From NCBI RefSeq assembly GCF_011612265.2, contig NZ_CP050134.2, positions 2,232,001-2,296,000 of the forward strand: a stretch of DNA of 64,000 bases, written 5' to 3'. The first letter of the stretch is position 1, and every line of letters begins with the position of its first letter. The translations under genes and the position numbers were made by a program. The notes under the pieces were generated by a model. It was not told the origin of the DNA. It did no database searches and worked only from the letters and a program-made list of their open reading frames with translations. This document shows, in pieces, positions 36,058 through 44,222 of the stretch. This DNA is from Corynebacterium matruchotii (GTDB lineage Bacteria; Actinomycetota; Actinomycetes; Mycobacteriales; Mycobacteriaceae).

Positions 36058-37887
36058 CTACCGGAATTGCGGAGGGAGCCATTCCTTCGGGATCATGTTG
36101 GCGTGTGCCATAGCGGCAACTGCACCAGCAATGATGCCGGTCAGGCCAAGCACGGAGAAGATCGCAATGAGGATAGTCCGATACTTGCCCAGCTTGCTGC
36201 TGAGATCCTGGCTGCCGGTCGGCGGCTTCGGCTTCGGGTCCTCGCTCGGCTTCGGCTTCTCGGTTGGCTTCTGAGTGGTGGACTCAGAGGTGGAAGGCTT
36301 CGGCTGCGGAGGCGGAGTCGGCGCATTGTACTTGAAGGTGTAGATTTCATCGACATGTTGATCTACACCACTGTCCTTGAAAGCGTTGTTGACCACTGCA
36401 ACAGTGCCGTTAGGCGCAATGCTCAAGTGACTTGGTTCATCACCAACCGCTAGGTTAGAAACAACCTTATTGGTAACTGGATCAACTACTGTGAGCGTGC
36501 CAGCATCATGGTTCACCACATAGACTCGCTTATCCGTGGGATTATACCGTACATCCAACGTACCTGCACCAGTTGGGATGGTAGCAACAACCTTCTTAGT
36601 CTCAGTACTCACGACCGAAACTTCGCCGCCACCAGTACCCACAAAGATGTTTTTGCTTGCTGGATCATATGTAGCGCCAAGGACTGTTTCCGCTCCCTTA
36701 ACAGTGAAGCGTTCAACCTTCTTGCCATCAGCAAGATTGACCTTTGCTACCTGCGGGTCAGCAGAATCACCTGAGGTAGCAATCAACTGGTTGGTTTGCT
36801 TATCCAAAGACAGGCTTGCAACCTTCTCGAAACCATCCAACTTGACTGTACCAATAACTCCAGTCCCATCCTCATCAGCATTCATATCAAGGATGGAAAT
36901 TTCATTACCTTCGCCTGCCACGTAAGCAAGATTTGCCTTTTCATCAACAACTACGCTTGTAGCACCCCGAATTGGCGCCTTAGAGAAGGTCTTAACATGA
37001 GTCAAATCACTCTGTCGATAGACTGAAACAGTCCCAGTCTCAAAGTTGGTTGCCCAAACCTGATTCTTGTTATCCAGGGCAATACCATCAGCGGCATAAC
37101 CCTCATAGATATCGGTCTTAGCCTTAACATCCAAGGTCGTAGCGTCAAGCCGGTAGATGGAGTACAAGCCTTCAGCTGAACGACGGGTCACAAAGATGTT
37201 GTTAGAGCTGGAATCAAATGCCGATTGATAAAGAGAGCTAGGCAAAGTCCGCTTAGCTACAGCATACCGATCAATGTTGCTGGTCTCAGTACTGGAAGTC
37301 ACCTTAGAATCAAGCAGCACTTCATATTCTTTGCCATCTTCTTTTGCCAAATAGGTGAAGAAGATAGGGTCGCCGGACTTAGCATCGGCCGGAATCAGCA
37401 CGCCTCGAATAGCAACTTCCCCCCTATCATTAGCAAGAGCGTTGACGGATTGGTCGTGCCGCAACCAGTTTGCGCTGTCAGTACCAACAGAGATAATCTT
37501 ATCTCCCTCTTTCAAACCACTGGCTTCGAAATCCACCTCTGATCCCGCTGCCGTACCACCCGTAATCAAACCTTTGACATCAGGATTCGTTGGTTTAGGA
37601 GCAGCTTCTTTCAGCAACTGTGGTGCATTTGCGAGTGCGACAGCAGCGGCGCCTTCAGGCAAAGCTGCATCCTCTGCGGCGGCTTCAGGGGCAGCGGCTT
37701 CTGCCGGGGCGGCCTCTTCAGCTGCTGCGTCGTTGTTGGGTTCTGCTGTAGCAACTACTGGTTCAGCAGGTTCATCTTGCGCACCAGCATAGGGCATGAC
37801 GGTCAGCCCACCGGCAACAAGTGCCAGGGAGGTCAACCCGGCGATTGCTCGCTGGCTTGCAGTCTTGGGAAGTAAGTTCTTCTTCAT
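36058..37887 (-). CDS. Anchored YVTN beta-propeller surface protein, family member 6 (no PGDV domain)
   Basis: 609 aa; GAGGAAAG precedes the ATG. Signal peptide very like members 4 and 5 (SQRAIAGLTSLALVAGGLTV). An Ala/Glu/Pro-rich segment replaces the PGDV and first Ig-like domains, then come one Ig-like unit (SGLKEGDKIISVG), the YncE-like propeller (about 185-520; KRVYVVNHDAGTLTVVDP), a Pro/Lys/Ser linker, and a membrane helix ending PKEWLPPQFR. It lacks the final Phe of the usual tail. It keeps the propeller but not the N-terminal domain, so the two parts can work apart. Starts about 720 bp from the divergent siderophore operon. Confidence 0.85.
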   Translation of the reverse strand: MKKNLLPKTASQRAIAGLTSLALVAGGLTVMPYAGAQDEPAEPVVATAEPNNDAAAEEAAPAEAAAPEAAAEDAALPEGAAAVALANAPQLLKEAAPKPTNPDVKGLITGGTAAGSEVDFEASGLKEGDKIISVGTDSANWLRHDQSVNALANDRGEVAIRGVLIPADAKSGDPIFFTYLAKEDGKEYEVLLDSKVTSSTETSNIDRYAVAKRTLPSSLYQSAFDSSSNNIFVTRRSAEGLYSIYRLDATTLDVKAKTDIYEGYAADGIALDNKNQVWATNFETGTVSVYRQSDLTHVKTFSKAPIRGATSVVVDEKANLAYVAGEGNEISILDMNADEDGTGVIGTVKLDGFEKVASLSLDKQTNQLIATSGDSADPQVAKVNLADGKKVERFTVKGAETVLGATYDPASKNIFVGTGGGEVSVVSTETKKVVATIPTGAGTLDVRYNPTDKRVYVVNHDAGTLTVVDPVTNKVVSNLAVGDEPSHLSIAPNGTVAVVNNAFKDSGVDQHVDEIYTFKYNAPTPPPQPKPSTSESTTQKPTEKPKPSEDPKPKPPTGSQDLSSKLGKYRTILIAIFSVLGLTGIIAGAVAAMAHANMIPKEWLPPQFR

Positions 37888-38054
37888 ATCACTTTCCTCG
37901 CTGTTCGATGTGACGTATCAAGCCGGGGGAGGAACCAAATAACAATCTCATGAGAGATTTTTGTTTTCAGCCCCCGTGGTGGCTTGTCATCACCGACCAT
38001 AAACAGGCTTCTTCACAGAGCGCAATAGCCTTTGGAAATCATCACCACGCGCCA

Positions 38055-38085
38055 GATTCTCAGAAACCGCAGGTAGCAGACATGC
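38055..38085 (-). promoter_or_regulatory. Conserved upstream block before the 36058-37887 gene
   Basis: A diverged copy of the block at 27634, 31826 and 35247 (the GGTAGCAGACATGCC part is best kept), about 170-200 bp upstream of the start. Confidence 0.4.
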
Positions 38086-38220
38086 CAAGCGTAAAGACTC
38101 ATCAGTAGCGTTCTTTCTACTTACATGTGTTTGGCATGGTAAACACCTGAAAAACAGCATTATGCAATTACATAAATAGAGTCTCAGCTAACTTTAAGAA
38201 AAATGCTGGAAAATTGCTGG

Positions 38221-38320
38221 AAAAAATCTTGAAATTACCCCCGTTTTCCTGTCAGAAACCCGACAGTTGGCCAGACTCTATGTTTGATACTGCTGTAAAT
38301 TGCCCCCATTTATGGGGGCA
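38221..38320 (-). promoter_or_regulatory. ATTACCCCC block and G/C palindrome before the 36058-37887 gene
   Basis: GAAATTACCCCCGTTTTCC and CTGTCA at 38231-38253 are followed by TGCCCCCATTTATGGGGGCA (38301-38320), a 9-bp perfect stem with a 2-nt loop. The order and spacing match the regions before the paralogues. Another ATTACCCCC at 38408 faces the siderophore operon. Confidence 0.5.
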
Positions 38321-38450
38321 TCAAAAGAATTTTCCTGCAGAATTACCAAAACGCCGGCAACTGCCCTTAATTTTATGGGCTAAAAAGTTCAAAATCAAAT
38401 CCGTGATATTACCCCCATAAATCAGGGCAGCAAACCTACTAAACTCGCTC

Positions 38451-38469
38451 TTTATTAGGCTCACCTATG
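38451..38469 (+). promoter_or_regulatory. DtxR-like operator before the siderophore operon
   Basis: TTAGGCTCACCTA here differs at one base from TTAGGCTAACCTA, the core of the known DtxR/IdeR consensus. It lies about 140 bp before entA. A weaker TTAGGTATCCAACCT follows at about 38505. Iron repression of siderophore synthesis through such a site is the usual arrangement in corynebacteria. Confidence 0.6.
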
Positions 38470-38605
38470 ATTTGATTGTTTACCCTATGTAGGGGCATGA
38501 TTACTTAGGTATCCAACCTTTCGACAAGTCCCGTGCCCCCAAAAAGCTGCATGTCAGCTCATCTTTATTTTGACAACACACAACATGACCAATCGACATA
38601 TCACC

Positions 38606-39313
38606 ATGAAAAACCCACCCCAGCACATTATCATCACCGGTGCTACTGGCGGAATTGGCGCTGCCTGCACTAAACTATTTCGGTCGCACGACCATGTAGT
38701 AAGCACATGGGATATACCCGAAGTAGATGTCACCGATATCCACCAGGTCACAGAGCAGTTCCGACAGGACGTCGACAAACATGGACCAGTAGCTGCATTG
38801 GTACATTGCGCTGGTGTCATGGAACCAGACTCTGCTACCAATCCGCAAAATACCAGGAATATGACCATCAATTATGGGGGTGTGGTGAACGTATGTTCTG
38901 TCGTCGCAAAGCACATGCAGGAGCAACGAGCTGGGGCGATTGTCGTTGTGTCGTCGAACGCCGCCACGACACCTCGCGTCGGCATGGCTAGTTATGGGGC
39001 GTCCAAGGCGGCGGTAACGGCATGGGTGCGCACACTGGCGTTGGAATCTGCGCAGTTCGGGGTGCGATGCAATGTAGTCTCGCCAGGGTCGACGGATACC
39101 CCCATGTTGCGGGGGATGTGGCAACCAGACACGGACCAGTCCGAGCAGGTCATTGCCGGCACACCACAGGAATATCGGTTAGGAATCCCGCTGCAGAAAC
39201 TCGCCCAACCTGCGGATATTGCGGAAGCCTGCGCGTTTTTGATCTCCCCAGCAGCCGGGCACATCACCATGCACGACCTGCGGGTTGATGGCGGCGCCAC
39301 CCTCGACTCATAA
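38606..39313 (+). CDS. entA: 2,3-dihydro-2,3-dihydroxybenzoate dehydrogenase
   Basis: 235 aa from the ATG at 38606; an ATG at 38585 and a TTG at 38570 are in frame, and none has a clear ribosome-binding site, so the message may be leaderless. Short-chain dehydrogenase: nucleotide-binding TGATGGIG near residue 11, catalytic Ser in VVSSNAA and the pair Tyr/Lys in SYGASKAAV. It oxidises the dihydrodiol to 2,3-dihydroxybenzoate (DHB) with NAD. On its own an SDR could do many things; its place before isochorismatase and isochorismate synthase fixes the role. Confidence 0.9.
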   Translation: MKNPPQHIIITGATGGIGAACTKLFRSHDHVVSTWDIPEVDVTDIHQVTEQFRQDVDKHGPVAALVHCAGVMEPDSATNPQNTRNMTINYGGVVNVCSVVAKHMQEQRAGAIVVVSSNAATTPRVGMASYGASKAAVTAWVRTLALESAQFGVRCNVVSPGSTDTPMLRGMWQPDTDQSEQVIAGTPQEYRLGIPLQKLAQPADIAEACAFLISPAAGHITMHDLRVDGGATLDS

Positions 39314-39337
39314 CTCACTCACCATTCAAGGAGCATA

Positions 39338-39961
39338 ATGGCTATTCCCCAACTCTCCCCCTACGAGATTCCCCCACTGCCCACAAACCAGGCCGCACAC
39401 TGGCAGCTCGATCCCAAGCGTGCAGCATTATTAATCCACGACATGCAGGAATACTTCATTGCCGCATATGACCGTAATGCGAATCCCATGAGCACGGTTT
39501 TATCGAATATTCAATCGATTATTTCATTCGCTGACTCACACGGCATGCCGGTATTTTTCTCCGCGCAACCGCCAGCACAGCACTGGTCACGTCGAGGCCT
39601 GCTTAACGACGTGTGGGGCACCGGCATCGTCACGGATGCCCAGGCAGCCATTATCCCAGAGCTAGAGCCCGCAGCCGCACATCACCAGGTAATTACCAAA
39701 TGGCGATATTCTGCATTCGAACGAACAGACCTGGAACAGGCACTGGCATTCACCCGACGCAACCAGCTTATTATCACCGGAGTGTATGGTCATATGGGAT
39801 GTCAAGTAACCGCGGTGGATGCCTTCATGAAAGACATTCAGCCCTTCATGGTCGGCGACGCCATTGCGGATTTCTCGGCCACGGAACACGCCGAGGCCAT
39901 GTCGTGGGTGGCCAAACGCAGCGGCATGGTCATAAGCACCGCGGAGGTACTCAGTGCATAG
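39338..39961 (+). CDS. Isochorismatase (2,3-dihydro-2,3-dihydroxybenzoate synthase), no carrier domain
   Basis: 207 aa, start after AAGGAG. It hydrolyses isochorismate to 2,3-dihydro-DHB and pyruvate. Isochorismatase-fold residues are present: Asp in LLIHDMQEYF, Lys in VITKWRYSAF and Cys in GVYGHMGCQV. E. coli EntB and Bacillus DhbB carry an aryl carrier domain after this fold. This protein stops before it, and the carrier is a separate gene at 42716-42931. Its last bases overlap the entC start. Confidence 0.93.
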   Translation: MAIPQLSPYEIPPLPTNQAAHWQLDPKRAALLIHDMQEYFIAAYDRNANPMSTVLSNIQSIISFADSHGMPVFFSAQPPAQHWSRRGLLNDVWGTGIVTDAQAAIIPELEPAAAHHQVITKWRYSAFERTDLEQALAFTRRNQLIITGVYGHMGCQVTAVDAFMKDIQPFMVGDAIADFSATEHAEAMSWVAKRSGMVISTAEVLSA

Positions 39962-41012
39962 TTTTATCTTCACCGAATCCGGTTTAACCCTGACCGCGTG
40001 TGGGGTGGCCCAAGAGTTTGACCGAATTTCTGATGCGAACGAGTATTTGCATGATGGGCTTTCGTTGATAGTGGGGGCGTTACCATTTCATCGCACCGAC
40101 GCACCCCGACTATTTGCCCCACGGGAATACAAATTCTCGTCAGAACCGGTGACGCTGGAATCACCGGACGCGCTGCCCGCGGTTGCAAGCGTGGATTTCC
40201 TCCCGCCGCTGTCTGTGCACCAGCAACGCATTGAGCAGTGCATCGCCAAAATTCAGGCCGGCACCCTGGACAAACTGGTGCTTTCCAGGGCGGAGCGGTT
40301 TCATTTCACCGGTCCAGTGAACCCCGAGGCTGTGCTGGCCGGCTACATGGCGAGCGCCGGCACGGGTTTCGGATACCTGGTAGAGCTGGCGGACGGCGAA
40401 TTCTTTATCGGTCCCAGCCCCGAGGTGTTGATAAAGAAGCAGGGCCGAGAAATCTCATCATTTCCGCTGGCAGGAACCGCCATGCGTAGCACAGACCCGG
40501 AATTAGATCGCGCAATCGCCGCCAATTTACAGGCCTCGGAAAAAGACCTACACGAGCATTCGTTTGTGACCACGGGCATCAGGGAAGCACTCGCACCCCT
40601 GTGTACGCAACTGGAGATCCCAGCGATTCCGCTGGTGATGCACACCGCCCACACCTGGCATTTGGGCACCCCGATCAGGGGTATTTTGCGGCCGGACGTA
40701 GACATGTCGGCCCTGGACTTGGCGCAGCTCCTCCACCCCACGGCCGCGGTCAATGGGCACCCGGCACAGATTGCCGCGGAGCTTTTGGCTAAGCAAGAAC
40801 CGGATCGTGGGTTCTATTCCGGCGCAGTAGGGTGGGCCAATGGCCGGGGCGATGGCGAATGGCGGGTGGGGATCCGCAGCGCGCTCATCAGCGGAGATAC
40901 CGTAACCGCCTATGCCGGCGGCGGGATTGTCGCAGACTCCGTGGCGGCGGACGAACTGCAGGAAACCCACACGAAGTTGGGCCCAATCCGCTCCGCACTG
41001 GGCATACTGTAG
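39954..41012 (+). CDS. entC: Isochorismate synthase
   Basis: 352 aa, GTG start with GGAGG 6 nt upstream, overlapping the previous stop by 8 bp. It turns chorismate into isochorismate, the entry step to DHB. Chorismate-binding family marks: LDKLVLSRAERF, FFIGPSPEVLIKK, SFPLAGTAMRS, HLGTPIRGIL, and GWANGRGDGEWRVGIRSA near the end, with a glycine-rich AGGGIV. Confidence 0.94.
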   Translation: MHSFIFTESGLTLTACGVAQEFDRISDANEYLHDGLSLIVGALPFHRTDAPRLFAPREYKFSSEPVTLESPDALPAVASVDFLPPLSVHQQRIEQCIAKIQAGTLDKLVLSRAERFHFTGPVNPEAVLAGYMASAGTGFGYLVELADGEFFIGPSPEVLIKKQGREISSFPLAGTAMRSTDPELDRAIAANLQASEKDLHEHSFVTTGIREALAPLCTQLEIPAIPLVMHTAHTWHLGTPIRGILRPDVDMSALDLAQLLHPTAAVNGHPAQIAAELLAKQEPDRGFYSGAVGWANGRGDGEWRVGIRSALISGDTVTAYAGGGIVADSVAADELQETHTKLGPIRSALGIL

Positions 41013-41068
41013 GGCCGGTTGGTGGCGATCACAGAAAGACAATGAGGGATAGCAATGGGAGTGACCAA

Positions 41069-42700
41069 ATGAGTTTGTACCCGGCCGATTTTGTGGAATT
41101 ATACCGGCGGGAAGGATTGTGGTTAGACGAGACGTTTGCCACATTTTTTGCCGATGCGGCGAACCGGTTTTCCGACGCCGAGGCGGTGGTAGGACCAGAC
41201 CATACCGGTGTTGAGCATCGCCTGACCTACCGTGAGCTGGCGGATTATAGCGCGCAGGCTGCCGGAGTCCTGGCCGCACATGGTGTTGGCCAGGGGGATT
41301 TCGTGGTGGTACAGCTGCCCAACATCGTGGAATACGTAGTAGCGATCGGGGCGGTGTTCCGCCTGGGGGCGCGTCCGGTGTTTGCGCTCCCCGCACACCG
41401 ACAGGCAGAGCTCACCCATTTTGTGAACCAGTCGGGGGCGAAAGCGCTCATAACAACCGGCGTGTGGAATGGGTTCGACCATCGGGAATTGGCCCGGGAG
41501 CTGAATATCACCACGCTGGTGATCGCGGAGGATCCGCAAGAATTTTCGAGGTTCACATTCGCGGATTGGGCCGAGGCGAAACCGGTACCGGCGGCGCAGG
41601 TTGATCCCCTTGATATTGCGTTCTTACAGGTGTCGGGCGGCACGACAGGGATACCAAAGCTCATCCCCCGCAGTCACGCGGACTACCTGTATTCGGTGCG
41701 AGAGTCCGCACGAATTTGCGAACTTACCCCGGAGACCAGATTCTTGGTGGTATTGCCGGTCTCCCATAACTTCACCATGAGCTCCCCGGGGATTCTCGGG
41801 GTGTTATGGTCGGGCGGCACGATCGTGCTGTGCCCGGAGCCCACGCCGTCGACAAGCTTTACGCTGGTGGCACGGGAACGGATCACGTTGTGCGCGCTGG
41901 TTCCACCGCTGGCGTTGGCGTGGCTGGCCATGGCGCCGGTGCTGCACCCCGACCTGAGCAGCCTCAAGGTGTTGCAGGTGGGTGGGGCGAAGTTCACCCC
42001 GGAGGCGGCGAAACGCATCGCACCGGAGCTTGGCTGTCGGCTGCAACAGGTGTTTGGCATGGCGGAGGGACTGGTGAATTACACCCGGCCGGACGACAGC
42101 GAAGAGCTGGTCATTGGCACGCAGGGCCGACCCATGTCGCCGTTTGACGAGGTACGGGTGGTTGACGATGCGGGCAATGATGTGCCACCTGGTGAGCGCG
42201 GCCGGTTGCTCACCCGCGGCCCATACACGATTCGTGCCTATTGGGGCGGGGTGGACAAGGAGTCCTTTACCGAGGACGGGTTTTACGCCAGCGGTGACCT
42301 AGTGCGACAGCTACCGTCGGGGCATCTCATCGTTGAGGGTCGGGACAAAGACCAAATCAACCGGGGTGGGGAGAAAATCTCCGCCGAGGAGATCGAGGAC
42401 CACCTGATTTCCCACGATTTGGTGCATGATGCGGCAATCATTGCGGTGCCGGACCGGCTACAGGGAGAGCGTTCGTATGCGTTTGTGGTGCTCACCGATG
42501 GCGCACGGTTGGATGCCACGGTTTTGCGTGACTACCTGCGAAAACGTAGGGTTGCCGACTATAAGATCCCGGATTATTTCGAATTTGCCGAGAGCTTCCC
42601 AACTACCGGGGTGGGGAAAACCAATCGCCGGGAATTGCGTCGGATCGTGCAGGAATATGTTTCGGCGAAAACCCAACAGCAAGAAGAATCAACGAATTAA
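41069..42700 (+). CDS. entE: 2,3-dihydroxybenzoate-AMP ligase
   Basis: 543 aa from the ATG at 41069, preceded by GGGAGTG; the frame is open far upstream but that part overlaps entC and is a shadow. It activates DHB with ATP and loads it on the aryl carrier protein. Adenylation motifs: VSGGTTGIPKLIPRSH (P-loop), GMAEGLVNYT, YASGDLVR and GRDKDQINRGGEKIS with the C-terminal hinge and catalytic Lys region (DYKIPDYFEF...GVGKTNRREL). Normal length for EntE/DhbE. Confidence 0.95.
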   Translation: MSLYPADFVELYRREGLWLDETFATFFADAANRFSDAEAVVGPDHTGVEHRLTYRELADYSAQAAGVLAAHGVGQGDFVVVQLPNIVEYVVAIGAVFRLGARPVFALPAHRQAELTHFVNQSGAKALITTGVWNGFDHRELARELNITTLVIAEDPQEFSRFTFADWAEAKPVPAAQVDPLDIAFLQVSGGTTGIPKLIPRSHADYLYSVRESARICELTPETRFLVVLPVSHNFTMSSPGILGVLWSGGTIVLCPEPTPSTSFTLVARERITLCALVPPLALAWLAMAPVLHPDLSSLKVLQVGGAKFTPEAAKRIAPELGCRLQQVFGMAEGLVNYTRPDDSEELVIGTQGRPMSPFDEVRVVDDAGNDVPPGERGRLLTRGPYTIRAYWGGVDKESFTEDGFYASGDLVRQLPSGHLIVEGRDKDQINRGGEKISAEEIEDHLISHDLVHDAAIIAVPDRLQGERSYAFVVLTDGARLDATVLRDYLRKRRVADYKIPDYFEFAESFPTTGVGKTNRRELRRIVQEYVSAKTQQQEESTN

Positions 42701-42715
42701 TAGAAAGGCGGCATC

Positions 42716-42931
42716 ATGACCGAAACAAAAATCATCACAGACGTGGCGGAATCCCTGGGGGTAGCGCCGGATACGCTCACCCCGGACACCAACCTGACGG
42801 ACGCCGGGCTGGATTCGCTACGGCTCATCATGCTGGTGGAAAAATGGCGTGCGGAGGGCGTGACTGTGGATTTCCAAGACATACTCACCCGGGCGACGCT
42901 AGCAGAATGGTTCGAACTGTTTCAAAGCTAA
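42716..42931 (+). CDS. Free-standing aryl carrier protein
   Basis: 71 aa, 15 bp after entE. A carrier-protein helix bundle with the phosphopantetheine serine in AGLDSLRLIML, and a C-terminus like the carrier domain of EntB/DhbB. It holds DHB as a thioester for the condensation domain of EntF. Finding it as its own gene, rather than fused to the isochorismatase, is the main architectural difference from the enterobactin and bacillibactin systems. A phosphopantetheinyl transferase is needed and none is in the window. Confidence 0.9.
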   Translation: MTETKIITDVAESLGVAPDTLTPDTNLTDAGLDSLRLIMLVEKWRAEGVTVDFQDILTRATLAEWFELFQS

Positions 42932-42932
42932 T

Positions 42933-44201
42933 ATGCCTATTTTTTACACCGATGACCAGCTCATTGAGCTAATATCGCAAAGCAATGATCCATCGAATGC
43001 GTGGTCGATTATTTGGGAAACCATCACCCGCGAGGGCACACCGTTAGTGGACGAAGATTCCCTGCGGATGACGTTCCTGTTTGATGCGGCAGCCGTATCA
43101 GATATGGATGTGGAGTCGGTGCATGTTTGGATTAATCGGCTCACGGACAAGGAACGGGTGACGCAAGGGTTTATGAAGAACATCCCCGATACCACGGTGT
43201 GGGTGCGAACGATAGAGGTGCCGCCCAGTCTGCGGGCAGCATATTGTTTTCGGATAAATGCCGGCGAACACCGCCCACCGGGACATAATAGGTATCCGCA
43301 TCGACGCGACCCCCATGCCCGTAATGGGCATCTGGTGATAGATGGTGACTATGGATTATCCTTGTTGCAAGGCCCGGACGTGGTGGAGGTGCCGGAATCT
43401 TCGGCCTGGCAACACGTGGATTTAGCCCATCCAAGCCGGTCGATCACGGGTTCGATTTCTGGGCTGCCCACATACCTGTATTTACCAATCATTCCGCACA
43501 AGGATCTGCCCTTGGTGGTCCTGATTGATGCGGATGTGTGGTTCCAACGGTTGAAGCTGGACCAGGTGTTGGACTATCTCATTGCACAGGGACACATGCC
43601 CGCGTGTGCCATACTCGGCATCGGTTTTACCGATCCCGCAAAGCGACGCCGACTGTTGGGTGCCAACAATGAGCTGACCGCTTTACTTACCGGTCCCGCC
43701 GTGGAATACGCACAGCGGCAAGCACTATCGGCGGGCCATACCATAGCGCACGATACCGTCATTATTGCTGGTCAAAGCCTTGGCGGACTGACCTCCCTGT
43801 GGGCGGCATTGCGCCACCCGGACCGAATCCGGTCCGTGATCGCCAGCTCCCCATCGCTGTGGTGGCGCCCGGAGGATGGGTGCACACCGGCCGACCTCGC
43901 CACTATTAATGTGCCGTGGCTGGTAGAGCAGATATTGACCGAAGCCCCCAATCATTCCGCGCATTCCGCTTCCAACACCTGCGACATGCTTCCGCCCGCC
44001 TATTTGGATGTGGGGATCCGGGAGGGAATGTCGGTCGCACATATGCACGGCCTGCATTTCGCCATGACCAGCCACAATTGGGAACATAAGTTCGAGGTAT
44101 GGGATGGGGGTCACGACTTTGCCTGGTGGCGAGAGGCCCTGCCACACCGGTTGAGTCAAACCCTGCGCACCTTGCCGCCAGCCACGGTAAATTACCAATA
44201 A
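42933..44201 (+). CDS. fes: Enterochelin esterase-like ferric-siderophore hydrolase
   Basis: 422 aa, 1 bp after the carrier gene. N-terminal Fes-type beta-rich domain (about 20-165), then an alpha/beta-hydrolase with the nucleophile in IIAGQSLGGLTS, a conserved SPSLWWRP block and the catalytic His in WDGGHDFAWWRE. No signal peptide, so it acts in the cytoplasm, cutting the trilactone of imported ferric siderophore to free iron. Its presence supports a cyclic ester product made by the adjacent EntF. Confidence 0.92.
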   Translation: MPIFYTDDQLIELISQSNDPSNAWSIIWETITREGTPLVDEDSLRMTFLFDAAAVSDMDVESVHVWINRLTDKERVTQGFMKNIPDTTVWVRTIEVPPSLRAAYCFRINAGEHRPPGHNRYPHRRDPHARNGHLVIDGDYGLSLLQGPDVVEVPESSAWQHVDLAHPSRSITGSISGLPTYLYLPIIPHKDLPLVVLIDADVWFQRLKLDQVLDYLIAQGHMPACAILGIGFTDPAKRRRLLGANNELTALLTGPAVEYAQRQALSAGHTIAHDTVIIAGQSLGGLTSLWAALRHPDRIRSVIASSPSLWWRPEDGCTPADLATINVPWLVEQILTEAPNHSAHSASNTCDMLPPAYLDVGIREGMSVAHMHGLHFAMTSHNWEHKFEVWDGGHDFAWWREALPHRLSQTLRTLPPATVNYQ

Positions 44202-44222
44202 TCATAAGGATAACTAATCATA

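Noticed and set aside
40832..41068. N-terminal extension of the entE frame
   Set aside because: Overlaps the end of entC in another frame and does not resemble DHB-AMP ligases; the ATG at 41069 has a ribosome-binding site and the family N-terminus.
42716..42931. The 71-residue protein as an MbtH helper
   Set aside because: It has a carrier-protein serine motif (LDSLRL) and none of the MbtH Trp/Pro/Gly signature.
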